Positions 7,894 to 17,775 of a DNA stretch of 52,549 nucleotides are shown one piece after another. Source of the DNA: Candidatus Omnitrophota bacterium (lineage in GTDB: Bacteria > Omnitrophota > Gorgyraeia > Aquiviventales > Aquiviventaceae); the NCBI GenBank assembly GCA_023247255.1, contig JAHFGV010000016.1, positions 1 through 52,549 of the forward strand. The letters are read 5' to 3'. The position numbers and the translations under genes were made by a program. Under the pieces are notes generated by a model. It did no database searches. It saw only the letters and a program-made list of their open reading frames with translations, and was not told where the DNA came from. Every line of letters begins with the position of its first letter. Within the stretch, counting starts at the first letter, position 1.

Positions 7894-9276
7894 CTATGGA
7901 TTCCCGGTATCGGTGGACGATGCCTCTGTCGATGCGGGTGATGGACCGGAAACTTCTGTCGACGGCTGGGCAACTGCATCGGTTCTGGATCGCGAGTCAG
8001 TTTCTTGAGGGGCATCCGTTGGGGGTGTTTTGGAAATATCCTTGGACGTGGGTGTGGGTGAGGGTGTGATCGGTTCGGTCTGCTGTGTGCTTTCGTCAGT
8101 CTTTGTGGCGGAGTCTGTCATGTGTGGGCTTTTTTGTGCTGTTTCTTCAGAGGGATGGATGTGGATGGGATTCGAAAATAGCCAGGGTTTGTCGTGACGC
8201 GTTGCCTCAATCCGATAGATTCCAGGCTCATCCACAGGGACCTGCCAGGAGGTGCCGGTCGTCGTTTTGATCGGGCGGCCATCCTTGATCAGTGTCAGGG
8301 AAGCGGGAGCAGGCAGGGAAGCGGTCAAGAGCAATCCTGGTTGGAAGGGCACCGTATCTCCCATGACTCCCAAGACGGCGGCCTCGTCTTGAACAAAGAA
8401 GCTAAAACCGCGCGCTTCAACGTTGAGCTCAAAAGAAAAGTAGGCATGCCCTTTTCGCAAGGCTTCATACACCGAGAATTCGGTCAAGCGGGAGTCGGGG
8501 ATCAGCAAGTGGGTGCGGACGAAGCGGAACATAATCTCGTAGGGAGCGAATTTCAAGCCCAGCGCCCGGTATTCATGCGCGTCTGCAGAGCCGATGCCCA
8601 CCACCGGGCCGTAGGTCAACAAAAGACGGTCCCACTGCGCCAAGGGTTCGTCGGAACGGTCGAGGATGGAAAAATAGAAAGGCTCCGGCGGGACCATGAT
8701 GGTCCACAAAATGACTCGAGCTATGTTTTCATCGAGCGTATCATGGGAGGCGTTGTAGGCTTCGATACCGGTGAATCCACGCACGGTCCAATCATCCCAG
8801 CGGCGCCTGCCATAGGGATGGGCGATGAACCCGAAACCTCCTTGCCGATTGACCTCATCGATGATCTGTTGCGTGGTTAGGTTAGTCCGGTCGATCTCTT
8901 GGCTGAGGTTGAGCGCGACATAATGCCCCCCTCGCGTTGAGATCTCGCATCCTGCCAAGATCAGCGTCGCCCCATGCCAGCCTTGCTTACCCTCTCGTAA
9001 AGGTTGAAGGGTGTTGTGGTCGGTCACGATCAGAAAATCCAACCCTTGGGCGTTGGCGATGCGGGCCAATTCCTCGAATGTCCCGGAGCCGTCGGAATAC
9101 TTCGTGTGGATATGGATGACACCGGTGAAATCTTGATACCCATCGTCGAGGATCACGAGGTCTTGCTTGTGGAGCGTTGGATGTTTGGGGTGGGGAAGCG
9201 GCAGGAGCGAGCAACCCACCAGCAGATAGCACGTAGCAGATAGCAGATAGATAAAAGATGCGGGGTTCCGTTTCAT
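7894..9276 (-). CDS. PHP-domain lipoprotein
   Basis: A 460-residue exported protein. Residues 1-22 form a lipoprotein signal ending LLVGC. A PHP phosphoesterase domain follows with metal-ligand motifs HIHTKYSDG, VTDHN, IAHPYG and SADAHE, then a beta-rich domain. The last ~90 residues are a low-complexity Thr/Ser/Pro/Glu tail, probably disordered. PHP proteins hydrolyse phosphoesters using three metals; here the enzyme would sit in the envelope, perhaps with the coupled hydrolase downstream. The signal-peptide codons coincide with repeat DNA (9219-9254) of the same word family as the nuoG-nuoH inverted repeat. Confidence 0.85.
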   Translation of the reverse strand: MKRNPASFIYLLSATCYLLVGCSLLPLPHPKHPTLHKQDLVILDDGYQDFTGVIHIHTKYSDGSGTFEELARIANAQGLDFLIVTDHNTLQPLREGKQGWHGATLILAGCEISTRGGHYVALNLSQEIDRTNLTTQQIIDEVNRQGGFGFIAHPYGRRRWDDWTVRGFTGIEAYNASHDTLDENIARVILWTIMVPPEPFYFSILDRSDEPLAQWDRLLLTYGPVVGIGSADAHEYRALGLKFAPYEIMFRFVRTHLLIPDSRLTEFSVYEALRKGHAYFSFELNVEARGFSFFVQDEAAVLGVMGDTVPFQPGLLLTASLPAPASLTLIKDGRPIKTTTGTSWQVPVDEPGIYRIEATRHDKPWLFSNPIHIHPSEETAQKSPHMTDSATKTDESTQQTEPITPSPTPTSKDISKTPPTDAPQETDSRSRTDAVAQPSTEVSGPSPASTEASSTDTGNP

Positions 9277-9300
9277 TTTCTCTGTGCTATCAAGCTATCT
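9219..9300. repeat. Imperfect inverted repeat overlapping a lipoprotein signal-peptide coding region
   Basis: Positions 9219-9254 consist of tandem AGCAGATAGC/ACGTAGCAGATAG words, and 9281-9300 read as an imperfect reverse complement. The string TGTGCTATCAAGCTAT at 9283-9298 matches 15 of 16 bases of 1063-1078 in the nuoG-nuoH repeat. The left part encodes residues 8-19 (IYLLSATCYLLV) of the PHP lipoprotein, i.e. the hydrophobic core of its signal peptide; the right part covers its ribosome-binding region. Confidence 0.7.
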
Positions 9301-9311
9301 GGTGTTATCCA

Positions 9312-10661
9312 TCAACTCTCGGAACGACCCGTAAACTTAAACTTCGCCAAATGCAAGGCTGGCATGACGGCACAACCCAAGTCCTCGCTGGGATTGGCGA
9401 TCAGCCGACGTTCCTTGGATATCGCCCGTAGCTGGCTGAGCGCTTCCATGAGGCCCTGTGTGAAACGCATCGTTCGCACCGGCTGGCGCATTTTTCCATC
9501 TTCGATCAGAAACGTTCCTTCGCGGGTCAGCCCGGTCATAAGCGTTTCACGCTGATTCAACAAGCCGTTCACGTAGTGGAACCGAGGGATCAACAACCCG
9601 CGTTGGCAGGACCGGATCATCTGCGCAAGGCTGCTATTGGCCGGATTCATCGCCAGATGAAGCGGCAGAGGCCCTTCGACCTCATCCGGTGGCAGGGCAT
9701 GGCCTGTGGACGGGTGATTGAACCGCTGTGCGTAGTGGGAGTCGTAGACGAGCCCAGCGGCTTTTCCCTCGTCGATTAACACCACCCGCTGTTTGGGTAC
9801 TCCTTCAAAGTCAAACGGCATGCGAAGCCCAGAAGGATCGGTGCCGTCATCAACGATTGTAATCTGCGGATCACAAACGGTATCGCCCATGCGTCCCGCA
9901 AGGAAGCTCATGCGTTCCTCAACGCTTTTGGCGCCGAAAGCGATAGTGCTGAGCCACGTGACCAAATCCGCTACCGCCTCCGGTTCGAGGATGACCTCGT
10001 AGGTGCCGACGGGTAGCGAAATCGGATCTTGTTGATGAAGGACTTGCTTGAGGGATTGCTGCAACAGAGAATCGATGGGCAGATCCTTCCATCGGCGAGC
10101 GACCCCACTGGCATAACCGGAAAGTTGACGGTACAGGGTGACCAGTTTGATTCCAGCCAGCGTTGAGGCGGAATAACAGGATACCCCCGAGGAGTTGACG
10201 ACGGCAAATTCATCCACCCCTGTAACCAGAGATCCGGCAAGCTCAGAGCCGGCGCCTTTGCACAGATGAAACAGACGTTTAAGCGTAGCCACACAAGCCC
10301 CCGCAGAGGTTTTTTCCGTTTCAAGATCGTAATCTTCCAGGAAGCGGATGCGGTGTTTCTCAGGCAGATGCGGCAATCCATTGCGAGAAGGACAGTGGGC
10401 TGCGATTTCTTGAGCGGCTTTTACGCATCGGTTGAGGCTCAAAGTATCCAGCGTCTGAGCGCTTGCGAGTCCGATGCGATGCTCTTGGATCACCTTGACA
10501 ATGATGTTTGCTTCTTCCTGGATGAGATTCTGATGGATGGCCTCGTGGGCAAACCGGAAGACCTGACGGGTCTTGGCATGGGCACAGACGCTCACCGCAT
10601 CCGCGCGCGAGCGCCTCACCATTTTTGAAAGTACGCTCAACAACCGAGATTCGCCGATCAT
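9312..10661 (-). CDS. pmbA: TldE/PmbA-family metalloprotease-like subunit
   Basis: A 449-residue member of the TldD/PmbA (U62) family and the partner subunit of TldD. Family landmarks include SVEERMSFLAGRMGDTV, the GTDPSGLRMPFDFEGVPKQR loop and the C-terminal GTFLIEDGKMRQPVRTMRFTQ stretch. It has no HExxxH motif, as expected for TldE; the active site is supplied by TldD. In E. coli the heterodimer degrades unfolded peptides and matures microcin B17 or the CcdA antitoxin. It lies 141 bp downstream of tldD on the same strand; the spacer holds a 9-bp inverted repeat. Confidence 0.9.
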   Translation of the reverse strand: MIGESRLLSVLSKMVRRSRADAVSVCAHAKTRQVFRFAHEAIHQNLIQEEANIIVKVIQEHRIGLASAQTLDTLSLNRCVKAAQEIAAHCPSRNGLPHLPEKHRIRFLEDYDLETEKTSAGACVATLKRLFHLCKGAGSELAGSLVTGVDEFAVVNSSGVSCYSASTLAGIKLVTLYRQLSGYASGVARRWKDLPIDSLLQQSLKQVLHQQDPISLPVGTYEVILEPEAVADLVTWLSTIAFGAKSVEERMSFLAGRMGDTVCDPQITIVDDGTDPSGLRMPFDFEGVPKQRVVLIDEGKAAGLVYDSHYAQRFNHPSTGHALPPDEVEGPLPLHLAMNPANSSLAQMIRSCQRGLLIPRFHYVNGLLNQRETLMTGLTREGTFLIEDGKMRQPVRTMRFTQGLMEALSQLRAISKERRLIANPSEDLGCAVMPALHLAKFKFTGRSES

Positions 10662-10668
10662 TTCGTCA

Positions 10669-10733
10669 GTGACACGTTAAGGTAAATAGCCCTGACATCG
10701 AGCCCTGGGGAATTATAACCATTGACGTGTCAC
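10669..10733. repeat. 9-bp inverted repeat between tldD and pmbA
   Basis: GTGACACGT at 10669-10677 and its exact reverse complement ACGTGTCAC at 10725-10733 enclose 47 bp, with further GTCAC words at 10743-10755. The arms are short, so it may be a minor mRNA hairpin in the tldD-pmbA transcript rather than a mobile sequence. Confidence 0.5.
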
Positions 10734-10802
10734 GGGTCCCTTGTCACCTATCACAATGTCTCCGATTTCTGTGCGCTGTTTGCTGTGTGCGAGCTGCCGA
10801 TG

Positions 10803-12311
10803 TTACCGGGCTGGGGCGACCGTAACACCATCAAACCGGGCATAGGAAGCCCCATGTCCCACGTGCATCAATTGCATCGGCTCCCCCTTGGCACAGTTCG
10901 GGACACCCCACAGCCGCCAGTCTTCCGGACGCCCCACCCCGGTGCACCGTCCCCAAAACGTCGGCGTGATGCCTGTATAGAGGGGGTTTTTAATGATCGC
11001 TCCCAGCTTACCGTTTGTGATTTCCCACCCGATCTCCGTCGTGAACTGGAAGTTGAGCCGTCGATCGTCGATCGACCAGCTCTTATTTGTAGACAACAGA
11101 TACCCATTCTTGATGTCCCGCAGCAGCTCCTCCAACGTCGCCTCACCCGCTTCGAGGTTGACGTTCGTCATGCGCACAAGTGGTGGCCCGTTCCAACTTT
11201 CTGCGCGCATCGCCCCGCTGCTGGATGAAAGTTGCAGCCGGGCCGCCGACTCGCGGGAGCTGAGATATCCAACGAACAGACCCGCGTGGACTAATTCTGT
11301 CCGCTGAGCAGGCACGCCTTCATCATCGAACCCGAAACTGCCAACGCCACCGGGAATCGTGGCATCGGCTACGATGTTGACTGCTGGCGAGCCGTAGCGT
11401 AACTGTCCGAGACATTCGGGACTCAAGAAACTGCCACCGGCGTAGCTGAGCTCTTGGCCCAGCACCCGATCTAGCTCGGTGGGATGCCCGCAGGATTCAT
11501 GAAGTTGCATCACGACCTGGGTCGGATCGAGAATGATGGTTGTGGTGTTTGAGCGTGGGGTGGGGGCGCGCAACAGCTGGAGGACTTCCTGCTGCGCGCG
11601 CTTGGCGCCGCCGACGAGGTCAAGCTGTTTCACATACTCAAAACCCGCCTGGGCGAGTGCGCCATGATGCGAATTAGGAAAGCTGCGGAGTTGCGTCTCA
11701 TTACCATGCTGGGCGACGACTTCAAGCCCTGCGCCGCACTCGATGATCTGTTGCTCGATGAGGCTGCCCTCCGTCGAACAAAACAGCTTGTGACGTTTGT
11801 AGCTATCCATATGGGTGCTGGCGCGCTGGATCGAATCCGGGCCCAGCAGGGTTGTGTTGGCCCATAACAGATAATCGAGTTTCTTTGACAGGGGAACGTC
11901 AAACGGGTCGATCTCGCATGGCGATCGATGGATGGCTTTCACGGCTCTAACGGCGGCTAAGGGGCTCACCCGACGGTTGAGCATGACCGATGCCTGGGCC
12001 AGATCAATCGCCCGCGTTGCTGTCTTTTGGATGCTGCGCGGCGCCAGGTGCGGTGTGCACGCAAATCCCCAGGAGCCCTTGGCTAAGACGCGGATGCCCA
12101 TTCCAGAACTCTCAGAGAGACTGATGGAACTCGCCTTTCCTTGCTCGACGAGCAAGCTTTCATGCAGGTGCCGCTCAAAACGCACATCCGCATAGTCGAC
12201 CCCTCGCCGGGCTAGGCTTCGGACTAGATCAGTCACAAGATCGCAAGGCAAGTCCAGATTTTTAAAAACAGGTCGTGCCCGTGCACTTTTTACCAGACGA
12301 TTCGCTGACAT
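10803..12311 (-). CDS. tldD: TldD-family zinc metalloprotease
   Basis: A 502-residue TldD. The metalloprotease motif HESCGH (H271, E272, H276) lies in VVMQLHESCGHPTELDR. The C-terminal part contains the cysteine-bearing segment FWGRCTGVGRPEDW that corresponds to the third zinc ligand of TldD. Other family stretches are SYAGGSFLSPECLG, FGFDDEGVPAQRTELV and GYLLSTNKSWSIDDRRLNFQ. It forms a heterodimer with PmbA, encoded downstream, and cleaves unstructured peptides inside the complex cavity. ATG 12311 starts the frame. It diverges from the ATP-grasp gene at 12461. Confidence 0.92.
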   Translation of the reverse strand: MSANRLVKSARARPVFKNLDLPCDLVTDLVRSLARRGVDYADVRFERHLHESLLVEQGKASSISLSESSGMGIRVLAKGSWGFACTPHLAPRSIQKTATRAIDLAQASVMLNRRVSPLAAVRAVKAIHRSPCEIDPFDVPLSKKLDYLLWANTTLLGPDSIQRASTHMDSYKRHKLFCSTEGSLIEQQIIECGAGLEVVAQHGNETQLRSFPNSHHGALAQAGFEYVKQLDLVGGAKRAQQEVLQLLRAPTPRSNTTTIILDPTQVVMQLHESCGHPTELDRVLGQELSYAGGSFLSPECLGQLRYGSPAVNIVADATIPGGVGSFGFDDEGVPAQRTELVHAGLFVGYLSSRESAARLQLSSSSGAMRAESWNGPPLVRMTNVNLEAGEATLEELLRDIKNGYLLSTNKSWSIDDRRLNFQFTTEIGWEITNGKLGAIIKNPLYTGITPTFWGRCTGVGRPEDWRLWGVPNCAKGEPMQLMHVGHGASYARFDGVTVAPAR

Positions 12312-12352
12312 GAGTCTAACCGCTGATCGATTCCAATTTATTCAAGTTACCG

Positions 12353-12380
12353 TTGACTTTCGCGAAGCAAAATTTATACA
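12353..12380 (+). promoter_or_regulatory. Possible sigma-70 promoter for the ATP-grasp gene
   Basis: TTGACT at 12353-12358 and TATACA at 12375-12380 are separated by 16 bp in the divergent spacer, 80 bp ahead of the ATG at 12461. The boxes are good but not perfect matches; no experimental support. Confidence 0.35.
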
Positions 12381-12460
12381 GTGATACCATACCCGATTCT
12401 CTTTGTCTTGGCCAAGAAATTTCGGCAAGGCGCACGATCTTGGCTTAGGATAAAATATCT

Positions 12461-13903
12461 ATGACTTTAGCGCAGCGGAAGTTATCTGACAAAATCTACG
12501 GAGCAAAATCTATGGACTACATCCCCCGACGAGTATTGGAAAGTCTGTTCGCAAGGCTGCCAAAAGCGGCCCTGCGGGATCGCCTGTGTGCGATGCGCGC
12601 CTTAGCGGATGCGCATGGCGTGCGCTACGTGGATGACGAAGGCCGACGACGCATCATCGATATTGCGCTTAAACCTTGGGTGCTGACCAGCCTGCAGCTA
12701 CGCACGTTCCAGCGAATGATCCATCAGCTCGTCAGGGCCCTGGCGCGACTGCCGCATCTCTACGCCACCTATCCGGCCCTACGGCAAGTCATTTCCTTTT
12801 CATCCGAGCAAGAAGCGTGGCTACGTTTAAGGCCGACGACGCAGGATACTCCCCTAGCGGTCATCGGACGCCTGGACGCTTCGGTCGCCTACGACCAGGC
12901 CGGCTGGCGTTCCAGTTTAAAGATGCTTGAGCCCAATGCCGTCGGAGTCGGAGGGATCCACTACGCCCCAACGGCTTGCGGAATCTTGATGGAAGTGATC
13001 GGGGATCAGCTGAGGCGCGTTCTTTCTGGCCGTACGATTAGCCCCAGCCCGGATCCTCGGGATCTTTTGTTCGAGGAGCTTCAGGCCGTCGCCAAGCGAC
13101 TCCATCGGAGGCTTCGAGCGGTCGCCCTCATTGAAAACCGAGACTATACGACGGGAACCGATGAGTTCAGCTCATTGGCTGAAGATATAGAGAGTCGTGG
13201 ACTCAAAGCCATCGTGGCCGATCCGCGAGACTTGCGTCTGGTGCGGGGGGAGGTGAGGTTTGGAAGCACGCGCGTGGATTTACTCTACCGGGACTCAGAA
13301 TTGTCAGAGTTCATCGAGATGGAATCGACAGGCAGGCGACTGAGTGCTTTGCGAGAAGCCGTGCGACGAGGGCAACTCATCTCCAGCCTCAAGTGGGAAT
13401 TCGACCAGAAGTCGGCTTGGGAAATCTTTACGGATGAGACCTACGCGCGATGTTTCAGCCCCAGCCAGCGTCGTTGCTTCCGCGAGCATCTATTATGGAC
13501 CCGGCTGGTGCGCGAGGCTCAGGTGACGAATCCAACCGGATGTGTGGTGGATTTGCCGCGCTTCATTCGTCGGCATAAAGATCGATTGGTCCTTAAACCC
13601 ACCAGTCTGTTTGGCGGTGAAGGAGTCGTGATCGGTGCCGGAGTGAGCCAGCAACAGTGGGAAAGCCAATTGATGCGTGCGCTCAATGGAAAACAGAGGT
13701 ATGTAGTTCAGACCTTGGCCCAGTTACCGAGAGAACAGACTCCACGCCTGATCGATGGAAAAGTCCAGATGGCCTCCTGCCGCGCGGTATCGGGTTTTTT
13801 CTTCAACTCTTCCAGAATCGGTTTGGTGGGTCGATTCTCCAGCAAGCCCGTCGTAAATGTTTCCCAAGGTGGCGGCCTCATCGGTGCCTTGTGGGTGCAT
13901 TAA
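12461..13903 (+). CDS. ATP-grasp-like protein (circularly permuted type 2 resemblance)
   Basis: A 480-residue soluble protein whose C-terminal third has an ATP-grasp-type segment, KDRLVLKPTSLFGGEGVVIG, followed by YVVQTLAQLPREQTPRLID. The central region (RAVALIENRDYTTGTDEF, RLVRGEVRFGSTRVDLLYRD) resembles circularly permuted type 2 ATP-grasp or glutathionylspermidine-synthase-like proteins, which form amide bonds using ATP. I recognise the superfamily but not a specific reaction. Two starts are plausible: ATG 12461 (AGGA about ten bases upstream) and ATG 12512 (GGAG eight bases upstream). It is divergent from tldD, so a peptide-modifying role with TldD/PmbA is conceivable but not shown. Confidence 0.6.
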   Translation: MTLAQRKLSDKIYGAKSMDYIPRRVLESLFARLPKAALRDRLCAMRALADAHGVRYVDDEGRRRIIDIALKPWVLTSLQLRTFQRMIHQLVRALARLPHLYATYPALRQVISFSSEQEAWLRLRPTTQDTPLAVIGRLDASVAYDQAGWRSSLKMLEPNAVGVGGIHYAPTACGILMEVIGDQLRRVLSGRTISPSPDPRDLLFEELQAVAKRLHRRLRAVALIENRDYTTGTDEFSSLAEDIESRGLKAIVADPRDLRLVRGEVRFGSTRVDLLYRDSELSEFIEMESTGRRLSALREAVRRGQLISSLKWEFDQKSAWEIFTDETYARCFSPSQRRCFREHLLWTRLVREAQVTNPTGCVVDLPRFIRRHKDRLVLKPTSLFGGEGVVIGAGVSQQQWESQLMRALNGKQRYVVQTLAQLPREQTPRLIDGKVQMASCRAVSGFFFNSSRIGLVGRFSSKPVVNVSQGGGLIGALWVH

Positions 13904-13960
13904 CAGGTTGTGTCGCAACCAAATGGAAATGTCATACAAAAATTTATTTGCCTTGCTTCA

Positions 13961-15046
13961 TCAAATCCCTGCTCCTAAAGTGCTTTGGGCCTGAGCGAAC
14001 ACCTTCATATCCTTGACGCTGACAAAGACGATAACCCCCTTGCGCAACTGAAGATGCCGATACCGTTCATGGGGCATCTCCACGTTCACGATGGCGCCTG
14101 AGTCGGTGGTCAGCTCAATCTTCACGATGGCCCCCGCGGCGTTGATGTGCGCGATTGTCGCCCGAAAATGGGGCCGGCCGGTCGGTTGGTGGTGATCGAT
14201 GTCCAGCAAGTGCGGACGGGCATACGCCACGGCGGGAATGGTTTCCTTGCCCATGTCCGCGGGCGCATCCATGCTGAACTCCCCCAAGTGTATCTTGCTC
14301 CCCTCGACTCTGCCATGAAAGAGATTCACGTTACCCAGGAACCGATAGACGAACGGCGACGCGGGATGCTCATATACATCCTCAGGTGAGCCTTCCTGCT
14401 CCACTCGACCCTCATGCAGGATGACGACACGATCCGCGACTTCCAGCGCTTCGTCCTGGTCATGGGTCACAAACACGCTGGTGATGCCGATGTCGTCATG
14501 CAACCGACGCAGCCAGCGACGCAACTCCTGCCTGACCTTGGCATCGAGCGCTCCGAATGGCTCATCGAGCAGCAGGACCTTCGGCTGCACCGCGAGCGCC
14601 CGGGCAAGCGCCACACGTTGCCGCTGCCCTCCTGAAAGTTGGGAGGGATACCGCTGTGCCAGGCGCTCAAGCTGAACGAGCGCGAGCAACTCGTGGACTC
14701 GCTTGAAGATCTTGGCCGCTGAGGGCCGCTCGTGAGGAGGTTTCACCCGCAGTCCGAACGCGACGTTCTCGAAGACCGTCATGTGCCGGAACAAAGCATA
14801 ATGTTGAAAGACAAACCCGACTCGACGATCGCGCGCGCTGCGTGCTGTGGCGTCCTGCGCATCAAATAGGACCACTCCCTGATCAGGAATTTCAAGACCC
14901 GCAATGACGCGCAGCAAGGTCGTCTTACCTGATCCCGACGGACCCAGCAGTGCCACCAGCTCACCCGATGGCACCTTCAGGCTCACGTCTTTGAGCGCGG
15001 CAAACTCGCCGAAGATCTTGGTGATATTCCGCACCTCAATGCTCAT
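13961..15046 (-). CDS. cysA: Sulfate/thiosulfate ABC transporter ATP-binding protein
   Basis: A 361-residue ABC ATPase with Walker [10 protein letters not shown] (35-43), Q-loop FVFQHYALF, signature LSGGQRQR, Walker [14 protein letters not shown] and H-loop FVTHDQDEA. The C-terminal ~120 residues form the TOBE-like regulatory domain of the CysA/MalK group. It powers the CysT-CysW permease. Its ATG overlaps the end of cysW by 11 bp, and it is the last gene of the sbp-cysT-cysW-cysA operon, converging on the ATP-grasp gene. Confidence 0.95.
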   Translation of the reverse strand: MSIEVRNITKIFGEFAALKDVSLKVPSGELVALLGPSGSGKTTLLRVIAGLEIPDQGVVLFDAQDATARSARDRRVGFVFQHYALFRHMTVFENVAFGLRVKPPHERPSAAKIFKRVHELLALVQLERLAQRYPSQLSGGQRQRVALARALAVQPKVLLLDEPFGALDAKVRQELRRWLRRLHDDIGITSVFVTHDQDEALEVADRVVILHEGRVEQEGSPEDVYEHPASPFVYRFLGNVNLFHGRVEGSKIHLGEFSMDAPADMGKETIPAVAYARPHLLDIDHHQPTGRPHFRATIAHINAAGAIVKIELTTDSGAIVNVEMPHERYRHLQLRKGVIVFVSVKDMKVFAQAQSTLGAGI

Positions 15047-15881
15047 GCACGGACTCCTTCAGCGACTCGTGCGCTTTCCACTCAACCCATGCCTTCGCGA
15101 CCAGCGTGACCAGGGCTAAGAGCGCTAAGAGTGACGCGACCGCAAAAGCGGCGGTGGCATGATACTCATTGTACAAAATCTCGATATGCAATGGGATGGT
15201 GGTGGTCTGACCGCGGATGTGTCCTGACACGACTGAAACAGCCCCAAACTCTCCCATGGCTCTGGCATTGCAGAGAATGACTCCGTACAAGAGGCCCCAC
15301 TTGACGTTGGGCAGTGTCACGCGCCAGAACGTCTGCCAGCCATCTGCTCCCAGCACTCGTGCCGCTTCTTCGTCTTCGGTTCCCTGAGCCTGCATGAGAG
15401 GAATTAGCTCACGGGCGACGAATGGAAAGGTCACGAAGATCGTTGCAAGGATGATTCCCGGTACGGCGAAAATGATCTTGATGTGGTGGGCAAAAAGCCA
15501 AGGGCCGAACCACCCCTGGAGTCCGAAGAGAAGCACGTAGATCAGCCCGCAGACAACCGGCGAGACGGAAAACGGCAGATCAATCAGCGTGATGAGGAGG
15601 TGTTTGCCAGGAAAGTCAAACTTGGCAATCGCCCATGCAGCCATCACGCCGAAGACGAGGTTTAAGGGTACCGCGATCACGGCGGTCAGCAAGGTCAATC
15701 GAATGGCAGCCAGCGCATCGGGTTCGCGAAGCGCCACCACATAGACGCCAACTCCCTTGCGCAATGCCTCAGTAAATACGGCGGCCAACGGCACCAGAAG
15801 GAACATGGCCAGAAAGACCACGGCGATTGCGATCAGCAGCCAGCGGACTGCGGTCGGCTCTGACAGATGGCTTTCACGCAT
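15036..15881 (-). CDS. cysW: Sulfate ABC transporter permease CysW
   Basis: A 281-residue inner-membrane permease with about six helices and the binding-protein-dependent transport signature around [24 protein letters not shown], the EAA loop that contacts CysA. The end, [21 protein letters not shown], is the last helix. ATG 15881 overlaps the cysT stop (ATGCGTGA), so I choose it over the longer frame that opens at 15932. CysW and CysT form the heterodimeric channel. Confidence 0.93.
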   Translation of the reverse strand: MRESHLSEPTAVRWLLIAIAVVFLAMFLLVPLAAVFTEALRKGVGVYVVALREPDALAAIRLTLLTAVIAVPLNLVFGVMAAWAIAKFDFPGKHLLITLIDLPFSVSPVVCGLIYVLLFGLQGWFGPWLFAHHIKIIFAVPGIILATIFVTFPFVARELIPLMQAQGTEDEEAARVLGADGWQTFWRVTLPNVKWGLLYGVILCNARAMGEFGAVSVVSGHIRGQTTTIPLHIEILYNEYHATAAFAVASLLALLALVTLVAKAWVEWKAHESLKESVHEH

Positions 15882-16767
15882 AGCGTTTGCCGCTCCACCA
15901 CTGGAGCGCGTTAATGATAAAAAGCAGCGCAAATGAAATCACCAACATCACCACCCCGATTGCGGTCGCGCCGGCATAGTCGTACTGCTCAAGCTTTGTG
16001 ATGATGAGCAGCGGGGTGATTTCGGTGCGCATGGGCATGTTTCCGGAAATGAAGACCACCGACCCATACTCTCCGATGGCTCTGGCGAAGGCAAGCGCGA
16101 AGCCGGTCAAAAGCGCCGGCCACAGCTCTGGGCTGATGACCCGTATGAATGTTTGCCAGCGCCCCGCCCCAAGGCTGGCGGCTGCTTCTTCGAGTTCAGG
16201 ATCCAATACCTGTAAGACCGGCTGGACGGTACGCACAACGAATGGCAACCCGATGAACGTCAGCGCAATCACGACGCCAAGCGGCGAAAAAACCGCCTTG
16301 ATTCCGAGTGGCGCTAGATACCGTCCGATCCAACCATGCGCACTGAGCACCGTCGTCAGCGTAATGCCGGCAACAGCGGTGGGAAGCGCAAAGGGCAGAT
16401 CCACGATCGCGTCGAGGATGCGCTTTCCAGGGAAGGGATAGCGCACGAGCACCCACGCTACCACAAAGCCGATCACGGTGTTCACCAGCGCACCGATCAA
16501 GGACGCGCCGAAGCTCAACCGGTACGAAGCCAGCGCCCGCGGTTCGGTCACGGTATGCCAGAAGTACAGCCACCCACCGGTCGCGGCCTTCAAGAACGTC
16601 GCCGACAGAGGAATGATTACGATCAGGCTGAGGTAGAGCAAAGTCACACCCATCGTCAGCCCGAATCCAGGCAAGACGCTGTGTTGCACGAGCAGCCTGC
16701 GACTCTGAGCGGCCGCGGAATCCTTACCGGAGCGGCTGGTAGATCTGGTCGAAGATGCCACCGTCAT
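15874..16767 (-). CDS. cysT: Sulfate ABC transporter permease CysT/CysU
   Basis: A 297-residue permease: [26 protein letters not shown] is the typical CysT N-terminal helix, [17 protein letters not shown] the central signature and [23 protein letters not shown] the EAA loop. The frame is open to 17082, but those ~105 residues are Arg/Ser-rich, lie antisense-like inside sbp and do not resemble CysT, so I start at ATG 16767. That leaves a 44-bp overlap with the sbp end; a later start near the first helix would reduce it. Confidence 0.93.
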   Translation of the reverse strand: MTVASSTRSTSRSGKDSAAAQSRRLLVQHSVLPGFGLTMGVTLLYLSLIVIIPLSATFLKAATGGWLYFWHTVTEPRALASYRLSFGASLIGALVNTVIGFVVAWVLVRYPFPGKRILDAIVDLPFALPTAVAGITLTTVLSAHGWIGRYLAPLGIKAVFSPLGVVIALTFIGLPFVVRTVQPVLQVLDPELEEAAASLGAGRWQTFIRVISPELWPALLTGFALAFARAIGEYGSVVFISGNMPMRTEITPLLIITKLEQYDYAGATAIGVVMLVISFALLFIINALQWWSGKRYA

Positions 16768-17734
16768 TGAAGTGTGTTTGTTGCGCCCGTTGCCAGTCTC
16801 CAAAGACCTCTGCGATGGTGAATAGCTCCATGCGAGGAAACTGCCCGACATATTTCGCAGTGATGGCCTTAAAGTGCGGACGGTAGTAGTGTTTGGCGGC
16901 AAGCTCCTGAGCCTCCTGCGAGTAGAGAAATTCCAGATAGGCTTGCGCGACTGTGCGCGTCCCCCGTCTATCCACGACCCGATCGATGAGCGTAACCGGC
17001 GGCTCAGCCAGGATGCTGATCGATGGAAAGACGATCTCAAATTGCCCTTGACCGAACTCGCGAATCGCCAAAAACGCCTCATTCTCCCAGGCGATCAGCA
17101 CGTCGCCGATGCCGCGCTCAACGAACGTGAGGGTTGAGCCCCGTGCTCCGGTATCCAAGACCGGTACGTTCTTGAAGAGTCGGGTCACAAACTCCTTCGC
17201 TTTCGTTTCGTCATTGCCAGAGTGCCTGAGCGCATAGCCCCAAGCCGCCAGGTAGTTCCACCGCGCGCCACCGGAGGTTTTCGGATTTGGCGTGATGACG
17301 GAAATTCCAGGACGCACCAGATCGTCCCAATCCTTGAGCTGCTTGGGATTGCCCTTGCGTACGAGAAAGACGATCGTCGACGTATAAGGCGCGCTGTTGT
17401 GCGGCAGTCGGCTCTGCCAGTCCTTGGGTATCAGGCCCGCCTTTTGCTGAATCGCGTCGATGTCGTACGCCAGCGCTAAGGTCACCACGTCCGCTTCCAG
17501 CCCATCGATGACGGCCCGCGCCTGCTTGCCCGAGCCGCCGTGCGACTGGTTGATCGTCGCCTCCTCGCCGGTCTTGGCCTTCCAGTATTTCGCGAAGGCA
17601 GCGTCGTATTCCTGATAGAACTCACGGGTTGGGTCGTAGGACACGTTCAGCAGCGTCACGGTCTTCTGGGCGAACGCTGGCGCTGTGCCAATCCCTAGCG
17701 CAAGAATCGCGAGTGCGCCGATGCGTACTTTCAT
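16724..17734 (-). CDS. sbp: Periplasmic sulfate-binding protein
   Basis: A 336-residue secreted binding protein. The signal peptide ends APAFA before [21 protein letters not shown], the standard mature start. Conserved sulfate-site segments are visible: [40 protein letters not shown] and ENEAFLA. It delivers sulfate (or thiosulfate) to CysTWA. ATG 17734 has GAGG nine bases upstream; a TTG one codon earlier is less likely. A 136-bp mobile-type repeat sits only ~40 bp upstream and may have displaced or supplied its promoter. Confidence 0.95.
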   Translation of the reverse strand: MKVRIGALAILALGIGTAPAFAQKTVTLLNVSYDPTREFYQEYDAAFAKYWKAKTGEEATINQSHGGSGKQARAVIDGLEADVVTLALAYDIDAIQQKAGLIPKDWQSRLPHNSAPYTSTIVFLVRKGNPKQLKDWDDLVRPGISVITPNPKTSGGARWNYLAAWGYALRHSGNDETKAKEFVTRLFKNVPVLDTGARGSTLTFVERGIGDVLIAWENEAFLAIREFGQGQFEIVFPSISILAEPPVTLIDRVVDRRGTRTVAQAYLEFLYSQEAQELAAKHYYRPHFKAITAKYVGQFPRMELFTIAEVFGDWQRAQQTHFNDGGIFDQIYQPLR

Positions 17735-17775
17735 CAAACTGTCCTCATCCTCTCAAGACGCTGATACGAGATTTG

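Noticed and set aside
8194-8880. Plus-strand open frame of 228 codons opposite the PHP lipoprotein gene.
   Set aside because: It has no recognisable family or RBS and mirrors the codon pattern of the real gene.
13657-13740. A +1-frame translation inside the ATP-grasp gene reads EVCSSDLG, like the peptide produced by Illumina adapter contamination.
   Set aside because: The underlying bases (GTATGTAGTTCAGACCTTGG) do not match the adapter and the true frame continues smoothly through the site.
16768-17082. N-terminal extension of cysT (about 105 codons).
   Set aside because: The stretch is Arg/Ser-rich, lies within sbp and has no similarity to CysT; ATG 16767 gives a normal protein.
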